Made by a program: the position numbers and the translations under genes. A model generated the notes under the pieces. The model worked only from the letters and a program-made list of their open reading frames with translations, made no database searches and had not been told where the DNA came from. A stretch of DNA of 64,000 nucleotides from Paroedura picta. Lineage: Eukaryota; Chordata; Lepidosauria; Squamata; Gekkonidae. The stretch covers positions 78,758,941 through 78,822,940 of the forward strand of contig NC_135377.1 of assembly GCF_049243985.1 (NCBI RefSeq). Direction: 5' to 3'. Below, in pieces: positions 9,494 to 20,936 of the stretch (positions are counted from its first letter, which is position 1; every line of letters starts with the position of its first letter).

Positions 9494-10330
9494 GTGCCCC
9501 TTCATGGCTGACAAGATGGTCCCACATGGCTGCACTGGAAAATTCACAGGATTTTGGCTGTGATTTTATTCATTGACTTATTCATTTTTATTCTCCTTCC
9601 TAACAGTGTTGGAGGCAGCTTCTATGAACCGACATCAAAAATAAACACATCTGGTAGTCCTTTGAAACTCATGGCGTGTCGGCACACATTCTCAGGAACT
9701 TATTCTGCCCCGAAAAAACAGCCCCTTTCCCTGAACATGGCTGGCTGAACTTCATTTATGTTGTTGCCCGCGAAGAAGTGCTCTCTCCGAGCAGCAGCAC
9801 CTGAGAGCCACCTTCGCTGAATCACGGGGGCTCCCCTGCGGAGTTCTTCCAGTCATATTAATTGGCATCTCCCCACTGGATTCGTAGGGCAGCGTGACGT
9901 TAATCCTTGTAGCTCTTCACAGCATGGACATTTGTGGTGTGTCCTTCATGAGACGTGTACAAGTCCACAGAAAAGTGGAGTGCGCGGCCGTTTCTGTTGG
10001 CAGCGATATTCTGTGCCTTTCACCCACATAAACACAATGCATTGCCAATGCTGGGACAAGATGTTTTGACCTCTGCCCTTTGGATTCCCCCTCCCCCATA
10101 AAAAAAGCACAAACTCAGAAAAAGCCACCAAACACGAAAGCTACAAATAGGAAAGGCTGTTCGAAACTTTAACGGTGTGCATTTTTTAAAAGGCAAGTAG
10201 GACCTTCAGCAAAGTTCTGTGGATTTGGAGAGGTTGTTTGGGAATCATGATGACTGTTCATCTTCATCGGGGGTCCCCTCAGGGTCTCCCTGCTACTCAC
10301 GGACACCTTTTCTTATGCCTGCCAGGTCTT
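9494..10330. other. No gene recognised
   Basis: Single-copy-looking DNA with a short AT-rich stretch near 9550-9610 and a block near 9770-9900 without repeats. No exon-like open frame. Confidence 0.4.
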
Positions 10331-10600
10331 TCTAGAAAGGGAGAGGGGCCAAAAGTAGCTTCTTCCCAGCAAGGGAAGGGCTGCCCGGATTTTTAAAACT
10401 GTTGCTTTTCCAGCAGCTGCCACCACAGCACAAGACTCTTCACTAGGTGCCTGAAGGCAAACTGAGGCAACCATTTTGCAGCTGGCTCCACCTCCTGCAG
10501 CAGCCATTTTATGTCCACCATTTTGTGATTGCGCCCACTGTGCTTTGTCAGAATTCCAAAGTGTCCACAGGCTCAAAAGGTTTGGGACCACTGATCTATA
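10331..10600 (-). repeat. Interspersed repeat of unknown class, pairs with 41530-41660
   Basis: The segment with AACCATTTTGCAGCTGGCTCC, CAGCAGCCATTTTATGTCCA and GTCAGAATTCCAAAGTG is the reverse complement of the block at 41530-41660 (GGAATTCTGACACACAATGG, AAAATGGCTGCCACGG). Two copies in one window show it is a dispersed repeat. I cannot name the family. Confidence 0.55.
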
Positions 10601-10655
10601 CTGATTGTAGCCAGTGTCTATTTGTAAATACAACTTAAATCTCTCTGTGTCCACA

Positions 10656-10690
10656 GGGTTGTGTGCTTCAGCCACCGAAGCACACAACCC
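10656..10690. repeat. Perfect 35-bp hairpin
   Basis: GGGTTGTGTGCTTC, a 7-base loop AGCCACC, and GAAGCACACAACCC. The stem matches the ends of the larger GC-rich inverted elements at 38665-38855 and 47565-47846. It may be a minimal deletion form of that family. Confidence 0.7.
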
Positions 10691-10927
10691 TAGTCCGCAG
10701 TGCTCTCAGATGGGATTATTTTGATGCCTTGGAGATCTTCTCAGGCCCTTTTTTTGTTTTGGGCAGCAGAGCTGGGAACAGGATTTGAGGCCAGTAGTAG
10801 AGAACAGGTGAGGACAGGAAGCATTGATGACACGAAAGCCTTCTCTGAGGGGCAGAGCTGCAGAACAGCGGCATGCATTTTTCTCTGTGGATGTTTCTGC
10901 AGATACTCTAAGAAACAGACTTCCTGA

Positions 10928-11088
10928 CGAAGAAGAAGAAGAAGAAGAAGAAGAAGAAGAAGAAGAAGAAGAAGAAGAAGAAGAAGAAGAAGAAGAAGAA
11001 GAAGAAGAAGAAGAAGAAGAAGAAGAAGAAGAAGAAGAAGAAGAGTTGGTTCTTAGATGCCGCTTTTCTCTACCTGAAGGAGGTATGA
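10928..11088 (-). repeat. (GAA)n microsatellite grown from a reversed SINE tail
   Basis: 10928-11044 is an almost pure GAA run of about 39 units. 11044-11083 (GAGTTGGTTCTTAGATGCCG, CTTTTCTCTACCTGAAGGAG) is the reverse complement of the SINE 3' end. The SINE normally ends in a short (CTT)n, so the microsatellite is the expanded tail. The long glutamate run in the open frame here is not a protein. Confidence 0.85.
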
Positions 11089-11089
11089 A

Positions 11090-12709
11090 CTGAAAAAGCA
11101 GGAACTGACCAGTGTTTTAAATGTGGCTAGCCAAAGAGATAAAAAAAGTCCTCAAAGGTTCTGGGTTAGATCTACTGACAGAGAAATCTCCAACTCAGGG
11201 AAGGATTCCTGCCAATTAAGATGCCTTCTGTGAACGCAGGACTTCTCCTTTGGAGGGATGTGAGTGAAAGATCAATTCCAGCACAGCAAGGCTCCTCCTC
11301 CTGGCGGAAGATTCCCTCATCGATCGAGGGGCATCTTTAAGTCCGGTTTGAAGCTGAATCCGTATGAACATTTTATCTTGAGGCTGTGAGGTGGAAGTCT
11401 GAATATGTATGAAGAAGGCTCTACACTGCATGGGTCATGGGAAGGGAGGCTGTGACTGCTCCCTTGCTTGTTCTGTCCTGCCATGGAACTGACTGCTTTG
11501 CCGAGTACCACAAGCCCCAAGGAGCCTGGCACCCTCCACGGGAGTGATTCATCACGGCACAGTTTGGGTTTGCTGTTAGCCTTTGTACTTTGTCCAGATT
11601 CAGATGAAAGTAACAAAACCAAAAGCTGCCAAAAAAGCAAGGAAACAGGATGGGGGAAAAGATCTTTCGTTCCCAATGAGTTTTGAACAGCACTTTAACT
11701 TTCTGAATGGACATACTGCTTTTTAAAAACCTCACCCCATTTTATGTGTTTCTTTTAGAATTGTGAAGTTGTCTTTTCCCCCCGCTGCAGAGAGACCTTT
11801 GCTTCACACACAATGGGACCTAAGGAGATTTCTTGTCCACACAGCTGGTGCATCTGCTGCTTTTTCCAGGACTAAGCCCCCCCCCCCCCGGCAGTTGACT
11901 GCTGTGAGGAAAGGTCTGTGTTCATTTAGCACTGCTTGAAAGTATCTCTGCACAGCCTACAGTGGGGGGGGGGGGGCTGCCTCTGGCTCTGTGGGTGCCA
12001 AAGGGGGAGTTTGGGGAGATGAAGGGCCTCCATGAGGTGGAATGCTGTGCAGCCAATCTGCCTCCAGGGAAACTAATCGGCATGGTCTGGAGACCAGTTG
12101 TAATTTTGGGAGACCCCAAGCTCTGAATGGAGGTTGACAGTCCTAGTAGGCAGCCCATGGTTCCTGTTGGCTCTCTAATGTTTAACATTTTATTGCTGGG
12201 TTGTTTTATTGCTGGCAAATATACCTCCCCTCCCCCCCCCCAGCTCTTGAGCTTAATTTCTCTACCCCCTCTGCTGCTGAGAACCATGGCAAGAGAAAAC
12301 TGTATAAAAATGGCCATTGGGCTGACGACATGATGTCTCCTCTCTAGGAATGGCTGCACCACGTTAAACTATAGACTTTCCAGAGATTCCTAGAGAGGTG
12401 TGATGTTGCCCTGGAAGTGATATGACATTGTTGATAGTTGCTCTGCATGTTCCCGCCCCTAGTCTCCCATTGGTTGCCCAGTAGGACTATGTTCTGATGG
12501 ACTGTGGCTAAATGGCTGTTTTAGGGCTAGGCTGAAACATTGGTAGCCTTGTCAACGCTTCTTCCTCCCCTCAGCATTTCTTAGATATTTTCATCTAGAT
12601 ATAATCCCAAATTCTAAACCATCCCGGGAGTGGAATTAGTGGAAGTACTTACTAGCCTCTTGTTTTCTATTGATTTTTGCTTATTTTTCAATTAAATGTT
12701 TTTGTTAGT
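11090..12709. other. No gene recognised
   Basis: Contains a C run at 11877-11890, a G run near 11964-11974 and otherwise mixed sequence. Open frames are short, overlap on both strands and match nothing I know. Confidence 0.4.
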
Positions 12710-12717
12710 TTTTAGAT

Positions 12718-12853
12718 CAGGGGTAGTCAAACTGCAGCCCTCCAGATGTCCATGGACTACCATTCCCAGGAGCCCCTGCCAGCGAATGCTGGCAGGGGCT
12801 CATGGGAATGGTAGTCCATGGACATCTGGAGGGCCACAGTTTGACTACCCCTG
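12718..12853. mobile_element. hAT-type fold-back MITE, copy 1
   Basis: A 136-bp near-perfect palindrome begins CAGGGGTAGTCAAACTG and ends CAGTTTGACTACCCCTG. It is flanked by the 8-bp duplication TTTTAGAT at 12710-12717 and 12854-12861. An 8-bp duplication and a CAGNG terminus fit hAT. A second copy is at 16762-16899. Confidence 0.9.
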
Positions 12854-13078
12854 TTTTAGATAGTAAGTATATTAATAGGTTTATTTGTTTGCTTGGTGTT
12901 AACCATTTTGGGTTACTTGAGGATCACAACTATTTTTTTAAAAAATGAGGGAGCCTGTGGCTTTGGTGACACTTGAAACAGAAACCTCCAAACTTACCAT
13001 GTGCAATTATAACACTACACTAATTTATAACAACGTCTACGCAAAAGAGTACAGTAGTTGCCATTGCTACACTTTAAG

Positions 13079-13325
13079 AAAATGGGTTGGTTTTTACTAC
13101 CTGAAGGAGTCTCTAAGCGGCTTCCCTTCCTCTCCCCACAACAGACACCCTGGGAGGTAGGTGGGGCTGAGAGAGCTTTGACAGGACTGCTCCGTCAGAA
13201 CAGCTCTAACGGGACTATGACTGGCCCAAGATCACCCAGCTGGCTGTAAGTGGAGGAATGGGGAATCAAACCCAGATTGCCGGATTAGAAGCCCCCACTC
13301 TTAACCACTACACCATGCTGGCTAG
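13079..13325 (-). mobile_element. tRNA-derived SINE, reverse orientation
   Basis: The reversed order is a body (CTGAAGGAGTCTCTAAGCGG), CCCACAACAGACACCCTGGG, then the reversed tRNA-like head with TTAACCACTACACCA near 13300. It is a near full-length copy. Confidence 0.85.
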
Positions 13326-13598
13326 GACCACTGAAGAATTAAGGTTTTCTGTTAAATCCATGGGCTTGAAGAAAGGCAGGTGCAATCAGCTCTGTATTGT
13401 GATATCAGCATGGTGGTAAAAGAGTCAGAACCGAACCAAATAACCCCTCAAAATTCCCAATTTATATACAGACCTGAACAATAGATCTTCCTGCCAGCGT
13501 GCACCATTGCTTAAACCTTAGCTGATTAATTCTAACTGATTGGATACCGGTGTTGGGATCCTGGCTGAACATTGGTCACTACTATCCTTGCTTTGATC
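13326..13598. other. No gene recognised
   Basis: Short stretch between two SINEs with no recognised element. Confidence 0.35.
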
Positions 13599-14152
13599 CA
13601 GTTTGGTGTAGTGGTTAGGAGTGCGGACTTCTAATCTGGCATGCCAGGTTCAATTCCCCACTCCCCCACATGCAGCCAGCTGGGTGACCTTGGGCTAGTC
13701 ACAGCCCTGATAAAATTGTTCTGACCGAGCAGTCATATCAGGGCTCTCTCAGCCTTACCCACCCCACAGGTTGTCTGTTGTGGGGAGAGGAATGGGAAGG
13801 CGACTGTAAGCCGTTTTGAGCCTCCTTCGAGTAGAGAAAAGCGGCATATAAGAACCAACTCTTCTTCTTCTTCAGTAATATCAGGGCTCTTTAGAGACAC
13901 CCACCTCACAGGGTGTCTGTTGTGGGGAGAGAAAAGGGAAGGCGATTGGAAGCCACTTTGAGACTCCTTCGGGTAGAGAAAAGCAGCATATAAGAACTAA
14001 CTCTTTTTCTTTAGTAATATCAGGGCTCTCTCAGCCTCACCCACCTCACAGGGTGTCTGCTGTGGGGAGAGGAAAGGGAAGGCAAATGTAAGCCGCTTTG
14101 AGACTCCTTCGGGTAGGGAAAAGCAGCATATGAGAACCAACTCTTCTACTTC
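13599..14152 (+). mobile_element. tRNA-derived SINE with its 3' body tandemly repeated (three units)
   Basis: The head reads CAGTTTGGTGTAGTGGTTAG with an A-box-like segment, then a B box (GGTTCAATTCC), very like tRNA-Glu. The body ends in GAACCAACTCTTCTTCTT at about 13868. Instead of stopping, the sequence continues CTTCAGTAATATCAGGGCTC and repeats the body to about 14000, then again to 14152. The same joint occurs in the copy at 41793, so this is a multimeric subfamily rather than a local event. Confidence 0.85.
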
Positions 14153-14178
14153 GGATCTTAAGCTCGGTCCTCTGTAGC

Positions 14179-14727
14179 GCCTCTTATGCATGACGCCAGC
14201 TACTGCACGCTGCCGCCATCCCATTGCACTGGGCCAAGATGCCCTGCCATTCCCTGTGTATGGGAGCGGGGCATGCTGGGCTGCCCTGGCATAGCGCGTG
14301 CGCTGAACGCCGGGGCCAGAAGGTAAGCCGGTGCGGCGGGGCAGAGGGAGGTTTGGACAGCCCGGGGAGGGAGTGGGGGGGGGGGTCCAGGCCTCCTCCG
14401 CAAGCCCAGGTGGGGACAGGAGGTCACCCCTGCCAGCTCCGTGGCTCCATGGAGCTCACAGGGGCACGCGGTGTCCCTACAGGGACACCATAGGGTTGGG
14501 GCTAGGCGGGCCGACAAGCCTGATGCTGCGATTACACAGAGCGCCGGCCCACCGCAGCCCTGGGTTACCCAGGAAGCTGCGGAAGATCCCGTGGTCGCTT
14601 ACCGTGGGCCTTCCATAGCCCTGGGCTGGGAGGCGCCCACACTGGCTGCAGCAGCAAGCGTTATCTGTGGTTTTAACCAAAGTGCTGCTGCCGCCAGCAC
14701 AGTCCTTCTGGCCCATGCATAAGAGGC
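14179..14727. mobile_element. GC-rich DNA-transposon-like element with inverted ends
   Basis: GCCTCTTATGCATG at 14179-14192 is mirrored by CATGCATAAGAGGC at 14714-14727. The interior is very GC-rich. A good splice donor (GAAG then GTAAGC) lies near 14322. I found no clear target duplication, so the superfamily is open. Confidence 0.5.
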
Positions 14728-14950
14728 CTCGGATAGTTATCATGACCACATACATAACATTTCCCATCTATCCACCCACCCACCTGTCTAATTTTCTAAT
14801 TTCCAAGTTGTGCTTCTATGCTATGAGTGCCACATGGTTTCCCAAAGTACCCTCATCACAAGCTGGCCATGGGGATGAGCGCAGACAATTAGCTACCCTC
14901 CTCTTAAACTTTATTTCCTTACATCTGTATGCAGTTTTTCTCCTTTAAAG

Positions 14951-15420
14951 TAGTGGTCCCCAACCCGTGGGCTACAGACCACATGTGGTCCTTCGACTAA
15001 TTGGAGGTGGGCCCCAAAGGACGACTTCTCTCCCCCCCGGCCCTTTACTTCATCCCCATCCCCGGCCCTTTACAACACACTTCGGGTGTCATTGTCTCCC
15101 ATCACTCCCAGATGGGACTATCTCGTTGCAGAGAAACAAGCTCAGGGTTCCCATTGATTTGTCATTGTCATGAGCTAAAATTTCCATGAAAATAAAATGT
15201 TCCTTATGTTCATTGTTGTGGCGTGTCTGTATCTTATTTTGAAGGGATGTTTAAACATTACCATAGCGATCAGAGAGCGTTAGGGCAGTGGCTGAGAGTA
15301 GAGGAGTAAACTACCCCACACACACACACACCGGGCCTCAGTAAGAGGCGTTGAGTGGTCCCCGGTGAGTGGTCCCTGGTGTTGAGTGGTCCCCGGTGAT
15401 AAAAAGGTTGGGGACCACTG
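14951..15420. mobile_element. hAT MITE, TAGTGGTCCCCAACC family, copy 1
   Basis: 470 bp, beginning TAGTGGTCCCCAACC and ending GGTTGGGGACCACTG. It is flanked by the 8-bp duplication CTTTAAAG at 14943-14950 and 15421-15428. Its interior matches the copies at 36531-36963 (reversed) and 55105-55397. It is non-autonomous, with no coding capacity. Confidence 0.93.
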
Positions 15421-15428
15421 CTTTAAAG

Positions 15429-16063
15429 GAACCAAAGTAACTTACAGAAAATACTGCAATACAATTTAAAAAGAATTTAAACTAATAACACAATTCAGAC
15501 ACATCCTGGGCAGGTCTTGATCCACTGGCCTGCTTGACCGAAGGCCTTGGGCTATGAACTGAGGGCCAAGAGACCTTTGGTTGTTGACCTTCGCCTTCTT
15601 CCTATGACATTGCCAAGGCTTGAGTTCCAGGAGAAACTAACTCCACTCAGATCTTCTTCAACTCCTGCTAGTCACCTAGCACCCAAACTATTTAGGATGG
15701 ATGTGATATCCTAGTCCTGCAGGCCTCTAAAAGGATCCTTTGCCTGGCATAACATCACCTGAAAACACACCAGAACCCCCCCCCCCCTATTTTAGCTGCA
15801 GCAAAAATAGGACAGTCACAGAGGACTCAAATCCATAAAAACCCAAGCAAAGACCAAATAATTACATAGAATTGTATGCATCTACCTCATGCATCTACCT
15901 CAGAACAATGCAATAATGCCACTTCTCCAGAGTCTTCTCTAGATCCGCCCACAAAGTCTCCAGGCTAGTCCTGGAGCCCTGATCTCTGATAGGCAGGGTC
16001 ATCAGGGGAAATTATGCACAGGAGAAAACCATGTTGTTACTCAGCAAAAAACACTGTTTGTTG
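15429..16063. other. No gene recognised
   Basis: Mixed sequence with a C run near 15775-15787. There is a short direct repeat (GCATCTACCTCA) at about 15878 and 15891. No element recognised. Confidence 0.4.
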
Positions 16064-16753
<690 letters not shown>

Positions 16754-16761
16754 CTGTAAAG

Positions 16762-16899
16762 CAGGGGTAGTCAAACTGCGGCCCTCCAGATGTCCATGGA
16801 CTACAATTCCCAGGAGCCCCCTGCCAGCGAATGCTGGCAGGGGGCTCCTGGGAATTGTAGTCCATGGACATCTGGAGGGCCGCAGTTTGACTACCCCTG
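16762..16899. mobile_element. hAT-type fold-back MITE, copy 2
   Basis: A 138-bp palindrome with ends CAGGGGTAGTCAAACTGC and GCAGTTTGACTACCCCTG. It is flanked by CTGTAAAG at 16754-16761 and 16900-16907. The arms are almost identical, so the copy is young. Confidence 0.92.
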
Positions 16900-17089
16900 C
16901 TGTAAAGTTTCATTCATTTCTTCCTTCGTTGAAGAGTACGTTTCAGAAACTCTTAATTTTCCTTGTTCACAGCTAATATAAAGACTGTCAGAAATCTCCT
17001 GTTGTTTCCAGTGAACCTAGAATTAAGAGCAATTCCAGTGAGCAATTAAAAGCGTGCTTGCTTTACCCACCCCCAACCCCCTTTGCAGA

Positions 17090-17400
17090 TGTTTAGTTTG
17101 CAGCTAGCAACGTGGCACGAACGCGGCTCGGTTCGGAGTAGCTGTCACAATTCGTGAACCGAGCAATCCTTCCCGCAGATATTGCTTTGTTCCTTGTACA
17201 CTATTAAATTTCTACTTGGAAACATTCAACTTTGTAATCAGAAATTAGCCTGTGACTGCTTAATAATCAAGAATTGAAATATAGCTGCATTCATTAAAAA
17301 GTCATTTATAGGAATAACAAGACTATCCACTGCGATAATAGAAAAGGATTAAATAAAATTCAGAGTATTGCAAGGGATGTGAAAAGCTCACTATGGCAAG
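17090..17400. other. Repeat-poor AT-rich island, candidate conserved non-coding element
   Basis: Contains homeodomain-like and AT-rich words (TAATCAGAAATTAG, GCTTAATAATCAAG, GCATTCATTAAAAAG), no repeat and no open frame. Vertebrate developmental enhancers look like this, but only alignment to other species can tell. Confidence 0.25.
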
Positions 17401-17621
17401 GACATGCGGGTCTCAGCTCAAATTAGAGTTATGTAACAGTCCCTGTCCCCCCCCCCCCCCCGAGGGGAAATGCTTGCATAACCATCTGCAGTGGAGTTCT
17501 AACCTTAATTCCCCTGTTAGGCCTGACCAGGAGTCCTGTGGCCCATCTAGCTATGCTGCCAGAACACCAGACCTTCGCCCATTGAGAGTCTCCTGCTCTC
17601 AGCTCCCCCCCCCCCCCCGGG

Positions 17622-17830
17622 AATCAGAATCACACAGAGCTGGAAGAGACCTCAGAGAGCCTTCCTTCTTGAAGACTTAAAGCACACACACTCATGACAG
17701 GTGCTAAATCCAGGCTCCTCCTAAAAACTTCCAAAGGAGACTCCACAGCCAAGCAGCCCTCATTGTCAGGAAATGCTTTCTAATATTTAGGTGGAACCTC
17801 CTTTCCTGCAGTTTGAAGCCCATGTTCAGC
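17622..17830 (-). mobile_element. Old CR1 3'-end remnant
   Basis: GAATCACACAGAGCTGGAAGAGACC is the reversed CR1-type 3' end, comparable to 19360 and 51112 but more diverged. It is followed by CCCTCATTGTCAGGAAATGC and TTTCCTGCAGTTTGAAGCCC, as in CR1 3' coding and UTR DNA. Confidence 0.6.
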
Positions 17831-18132
17831 CATTAAAAATGTTTATTTCTCAAGTTTGGGCATGGGTGGATGCACTTTGAAATTGGCATGCCACCCTAAT
17901 GAATCAGTTTGCTGGGATGGCAACGGATACTGGACGAGGGAGGAATGCAAGTCTGTACTGGAAAAAGGCTCCAGCCCAGGCAAGATTAGCCGACTGAGGA
18001 TACAAAAATAGGCCCTCAGACTAGATCAGGATGACAGAAAACTTGTGTAAATTTGCATGTTTTGCAAAGGCTCATGGGTGGGCTTTTGAAAAGACTCACT
18101 ATAACCTTTAAAGATATTGTAAAGCCAGGCTA
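17831..18132. other. No gene recognised
   Basis: Short unique-looking stretch between the CR1 remnant and the next MITE. Confidence 0.35.
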
Positions 18133-18568
18133 GGGCTGAATCTGCACAGTGCTTTTATTCTGGTCCCAAGTTTTTAGTCTGTAGGTCTACATTGAATGCA
18201 GTTTCCATTTTGATTTGGGGTGATTTAAGTTTTCTATCTGCAACAAGCACTTATCTGGAGTGACCCTACTTTTCCACTATAATATCCTGGAGGGGTTGTA
18301 AATTGGCATAAGTGCAGCTCTCTGGGCAGAGATTTTCTTTTTGGATTTATTCTCTGTCTGTCTCCAAACTTCCTCCCCCCACTTTCAAGAAAAGAAAGAA
18401 AGAGGCTTCTACTGTGCTTGTCCCCCCTCCCCTTCTGAGCTTTCCTAAGCATGTGCAGAACACTTTTTTGTTTCAATGGGAGGGGAGGATAGAGGAAGAT
18501 CTGAGTTCAAATTGATCTGAATTCAGCAGGATCCACAACGGGTAAACAAAGTAAGTGCAGACTCAGCC
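18133..18568. mobile_element. MITE with Harbinger-like ends
   Basis: GGGCTGAATCTGCAC at the left and GTGCAGACTCAGCC at the right are inverted repeats with one mismatch over 14 bases. The ends resemble the GGGC...GCAC pattern of the Harbinger MITEs here. The target duplication is unclear (possibly CTA). There is no coding content. Confidence 0.55.
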
Positions 18569-19039
18569 ATCTAAAAGGGAAAGAAGGATTTTTTGGGAGA
18601 GTGAAGAAGAAAAAGAGCTGACCTTGCTTTTTGGGAAGACTTCTATAATCAGAAGGGAAAGGCTTATTTTGAAAAGTTTTTGTCCACAATCTTCCCTAGG
18701 GACTTGCTAGCAGTTGAACTCTGCTCTGGCTGCCGTGGAAAGCTATCAGGGGGATGCAGAGCTGTGCCACTTCATTGTGGCAGGAGGACTGCTACAGAAA
18801 GCTTGAAGACCACCAAAAGAGCCCCTGCTGTTCAGCATCTTCCCCAGAAGAGCTCTGGCTATCGCAGAAGCCTTCTAGATGTCCAGGGCTCTGCTGTGCC
18901 TTCCACACAGGGGGCTGCAAGTAAGACTCTGCTGTGGATAATTGGTTAGCTGGCAGTCACCCCATAGAAACTTTTTGATTGCGTTTAAATAAATTGGATT
19001 TAATTTTACCCTAGTTTCTGGGTCTAGCCCTGGGGACTC
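18569..19039. other. No gene recognised
   Basis: Mixed sequence with no family recognised. Open frames here are short. Confidence 0.35.
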
Positions 19040-20433
19040 AAGGTTACAAGTGTGTGTGAACAATATCTTGGGGTACTTGTAGACTGTAAACTGAATATGA
19101 GCAGACAGTGTGATGCAGCAGTAAAGAAGGCAAATGGACTCTTGGGTTGTTTCGACAGGCATGACATCAAAATCGCAGGATGTCAAGGTCCTGCTGTATA
19201 TGCACTGGTCAGAGTGCACTTGCTGCCGTGTCTGCAGTTCTGGAGGCCACATTTCAAAAGTTACATGAATAAAATTGAGAGGGTGCAGAGGAGAGCAATG
19301 AGAATGATCTGGGGCCTGAGGACCAAGCCCTGTGAGGAAAGGCTGAGGGACTTGGGAATAGAATCATAGAATCATAGAGTTGGAAGGGGCCATACAGGCC
19401 ATCTAGTCCAACCCCCTGCTCAACGCAGGATTAGCCCTAAGCATCCTAAAGCATCCAAGAAAAGTGTGTATCCAACCTTTGCTTGAAGACTGCCAGTGAG
19501 GGGGAGCTCACCACCTCCTTAGGCAGCCTATTCCACTGCTGAACTACTCTGACTGTGAAATTTTTTTTCCTGATAACTAGCCTATATCGTTGTACTTGAA
19601 GTTTAAACCCATTACTGCGTGTCCTTTCCTCTGCAGCCAACGGGAACAGCATCCTGCCCTCCTCAAGTGACACCCTTTCAAATACTTAAAGAGGGCTATC
19701 ATGTCCCCTCTCAACCTCCTTTTCTCCAGGCTGAACATTCCCAAGTCCCTCAACCTATCTTCATAGGGCTTGGTCCCTTGGCCCCAGATCATCCTCGTCG
19801 CTCTCCTCTGTACCCTTTCAATTTTATCTACGTCCTTCTTGAAGTGAGGCCTCCAGAACTGCACACAGTACTCCAGGTGTGGTCTGACCAGTGCCGGATA
19901 CAATGGGACTATGACATCTTGTGATTTTGATGTGATGCCCCTGTTGATACAGCCCAAAATGGCATTTGCCTTTTTTACCGCTGCATCACACTGCCTGCTC
20001 ATGTTTAGTTTACAATCCACAAGTACCCCAAGGTCTCGTTCACACACAGTGTTACCTAGAAGCATATCCCCCATCCAGTAGGCATGCTTTTCATTTTTTT
20101 GACCCAGAATGTTCAGCCTGGAGACGAGAAGGTTGAGAGGGGGCATCATTGCTGGCTTCAAGTATTTGAAAGATTGTCACTTGGAGGACGGCAGGGAAAG
20201 GTTCCTGTTGACAGCAGAGGAGCCTCTACCTTGAGTAATGGGTTTAAACTATGTGTAAAACGGTACCAATTAGATATCAGAATTTTTTTTACAGTCCAAG
20301 TAGTTCAGCAGTAGAATGGGCAGCCTAAGGAGGTGGGGAGCTTCCCCTCACTGGCAATCTTCAAGCAGTGGCTTATCCTGGATGTTTGAGGCCGATTCTG
20401 GCCCCTTCCCATCTCTATGACTCTATGATTCTA
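19040..20433 (+). mobile_element. Older CR1 LINE 3' end, split by a younger CR1
   Basis: 19040-19357 reads CR1 ORF2 near its C-terminus (GVLVDCKLNMSRQCDAAVKK, FWRPHFKSYMNKIERVQRRA, TKPCEERLRDLG). The same element continues at 20108 (AATGTTCAGCCTGGAGACGAG) and runs to 20433 (TATGACTCTATGATTCT), the CR1 3' end. The interruption is the reversed CR1 at 19358-20107. Several frame losses show the outer copy is old. Confidence 0.85.
19358..20107 (-). mobile_element. Younger CR1 LINE, 5'-truncated, inserted in the older copy
   Basis: Starts at the reversed 3' end (AGAATCATAGAATCATAGAG) and ends where GACCCAGAATGTTCAGCC resumes the older element. A short GAAT at both borders may be the target duplication. 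The reversed reading gives the same C-terminal ORF2 stretch as the outer element (SRQCDAAVKKANAILGCINR to LRDLGMFSLEKRRLRGDMIA) with fewer defects. Confidence 0.85.
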
Positions 20434-20933
20434 AGTGAAGGGCCAGACTAGCTGCATGCAACCCCATTCCACAGCCATACAGTGAGATGGACACTGGCCA
20501 AATACAGTCACAGGTGCTTCTGCAGTATCACTTTGCAAGATTACCTCCCTATTTAGGGTGAGGCTTAGGTATTGAGATATTTGGTTAATATAGCAGGGTT
20601 TTGTCCAGTGCAATACTGAGTAAAGTAAATAAATCCCCCAAGGGGGGTATTACAGAAAAGGGCAAATTTACATTTATTCAGATTGCATTCAGAGGAAGAG
20701 AATGAAGTTTAATCTAAATTTTCTCTCTCATAAATGCTCACCCTGTTCAGCATCATGTGTGTCGGAGTATGAGGGCTTTGTATCTACAGGAAGACCTGCA
20801 AATGCACGTGTCTCTATGAAAGGCCATGAGAAAGAGTGAGAGGACAAAGCAAGAGAGAGGAAGGGCCATGAGGCAGCCGCTAGGATAAGAGAGAGAGAGG
20901 CATCCCGTTCAAGGAGATAATACCTACACACAC
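20434..20933. other. No gene recognised
   Basis: Mixed sequence, purine-rich at 20820-20910 (GAGA runs). No exon seen. Confidence 0.35.
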
Positions 20934-20936
20934 TTA

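Noticed and set aside
10824-11093. Open frame with a very long glutamate run
   Set aside because: Produced by the (GAA)n microsatellite attached to a reversed SINE tail. No protein context on either side.
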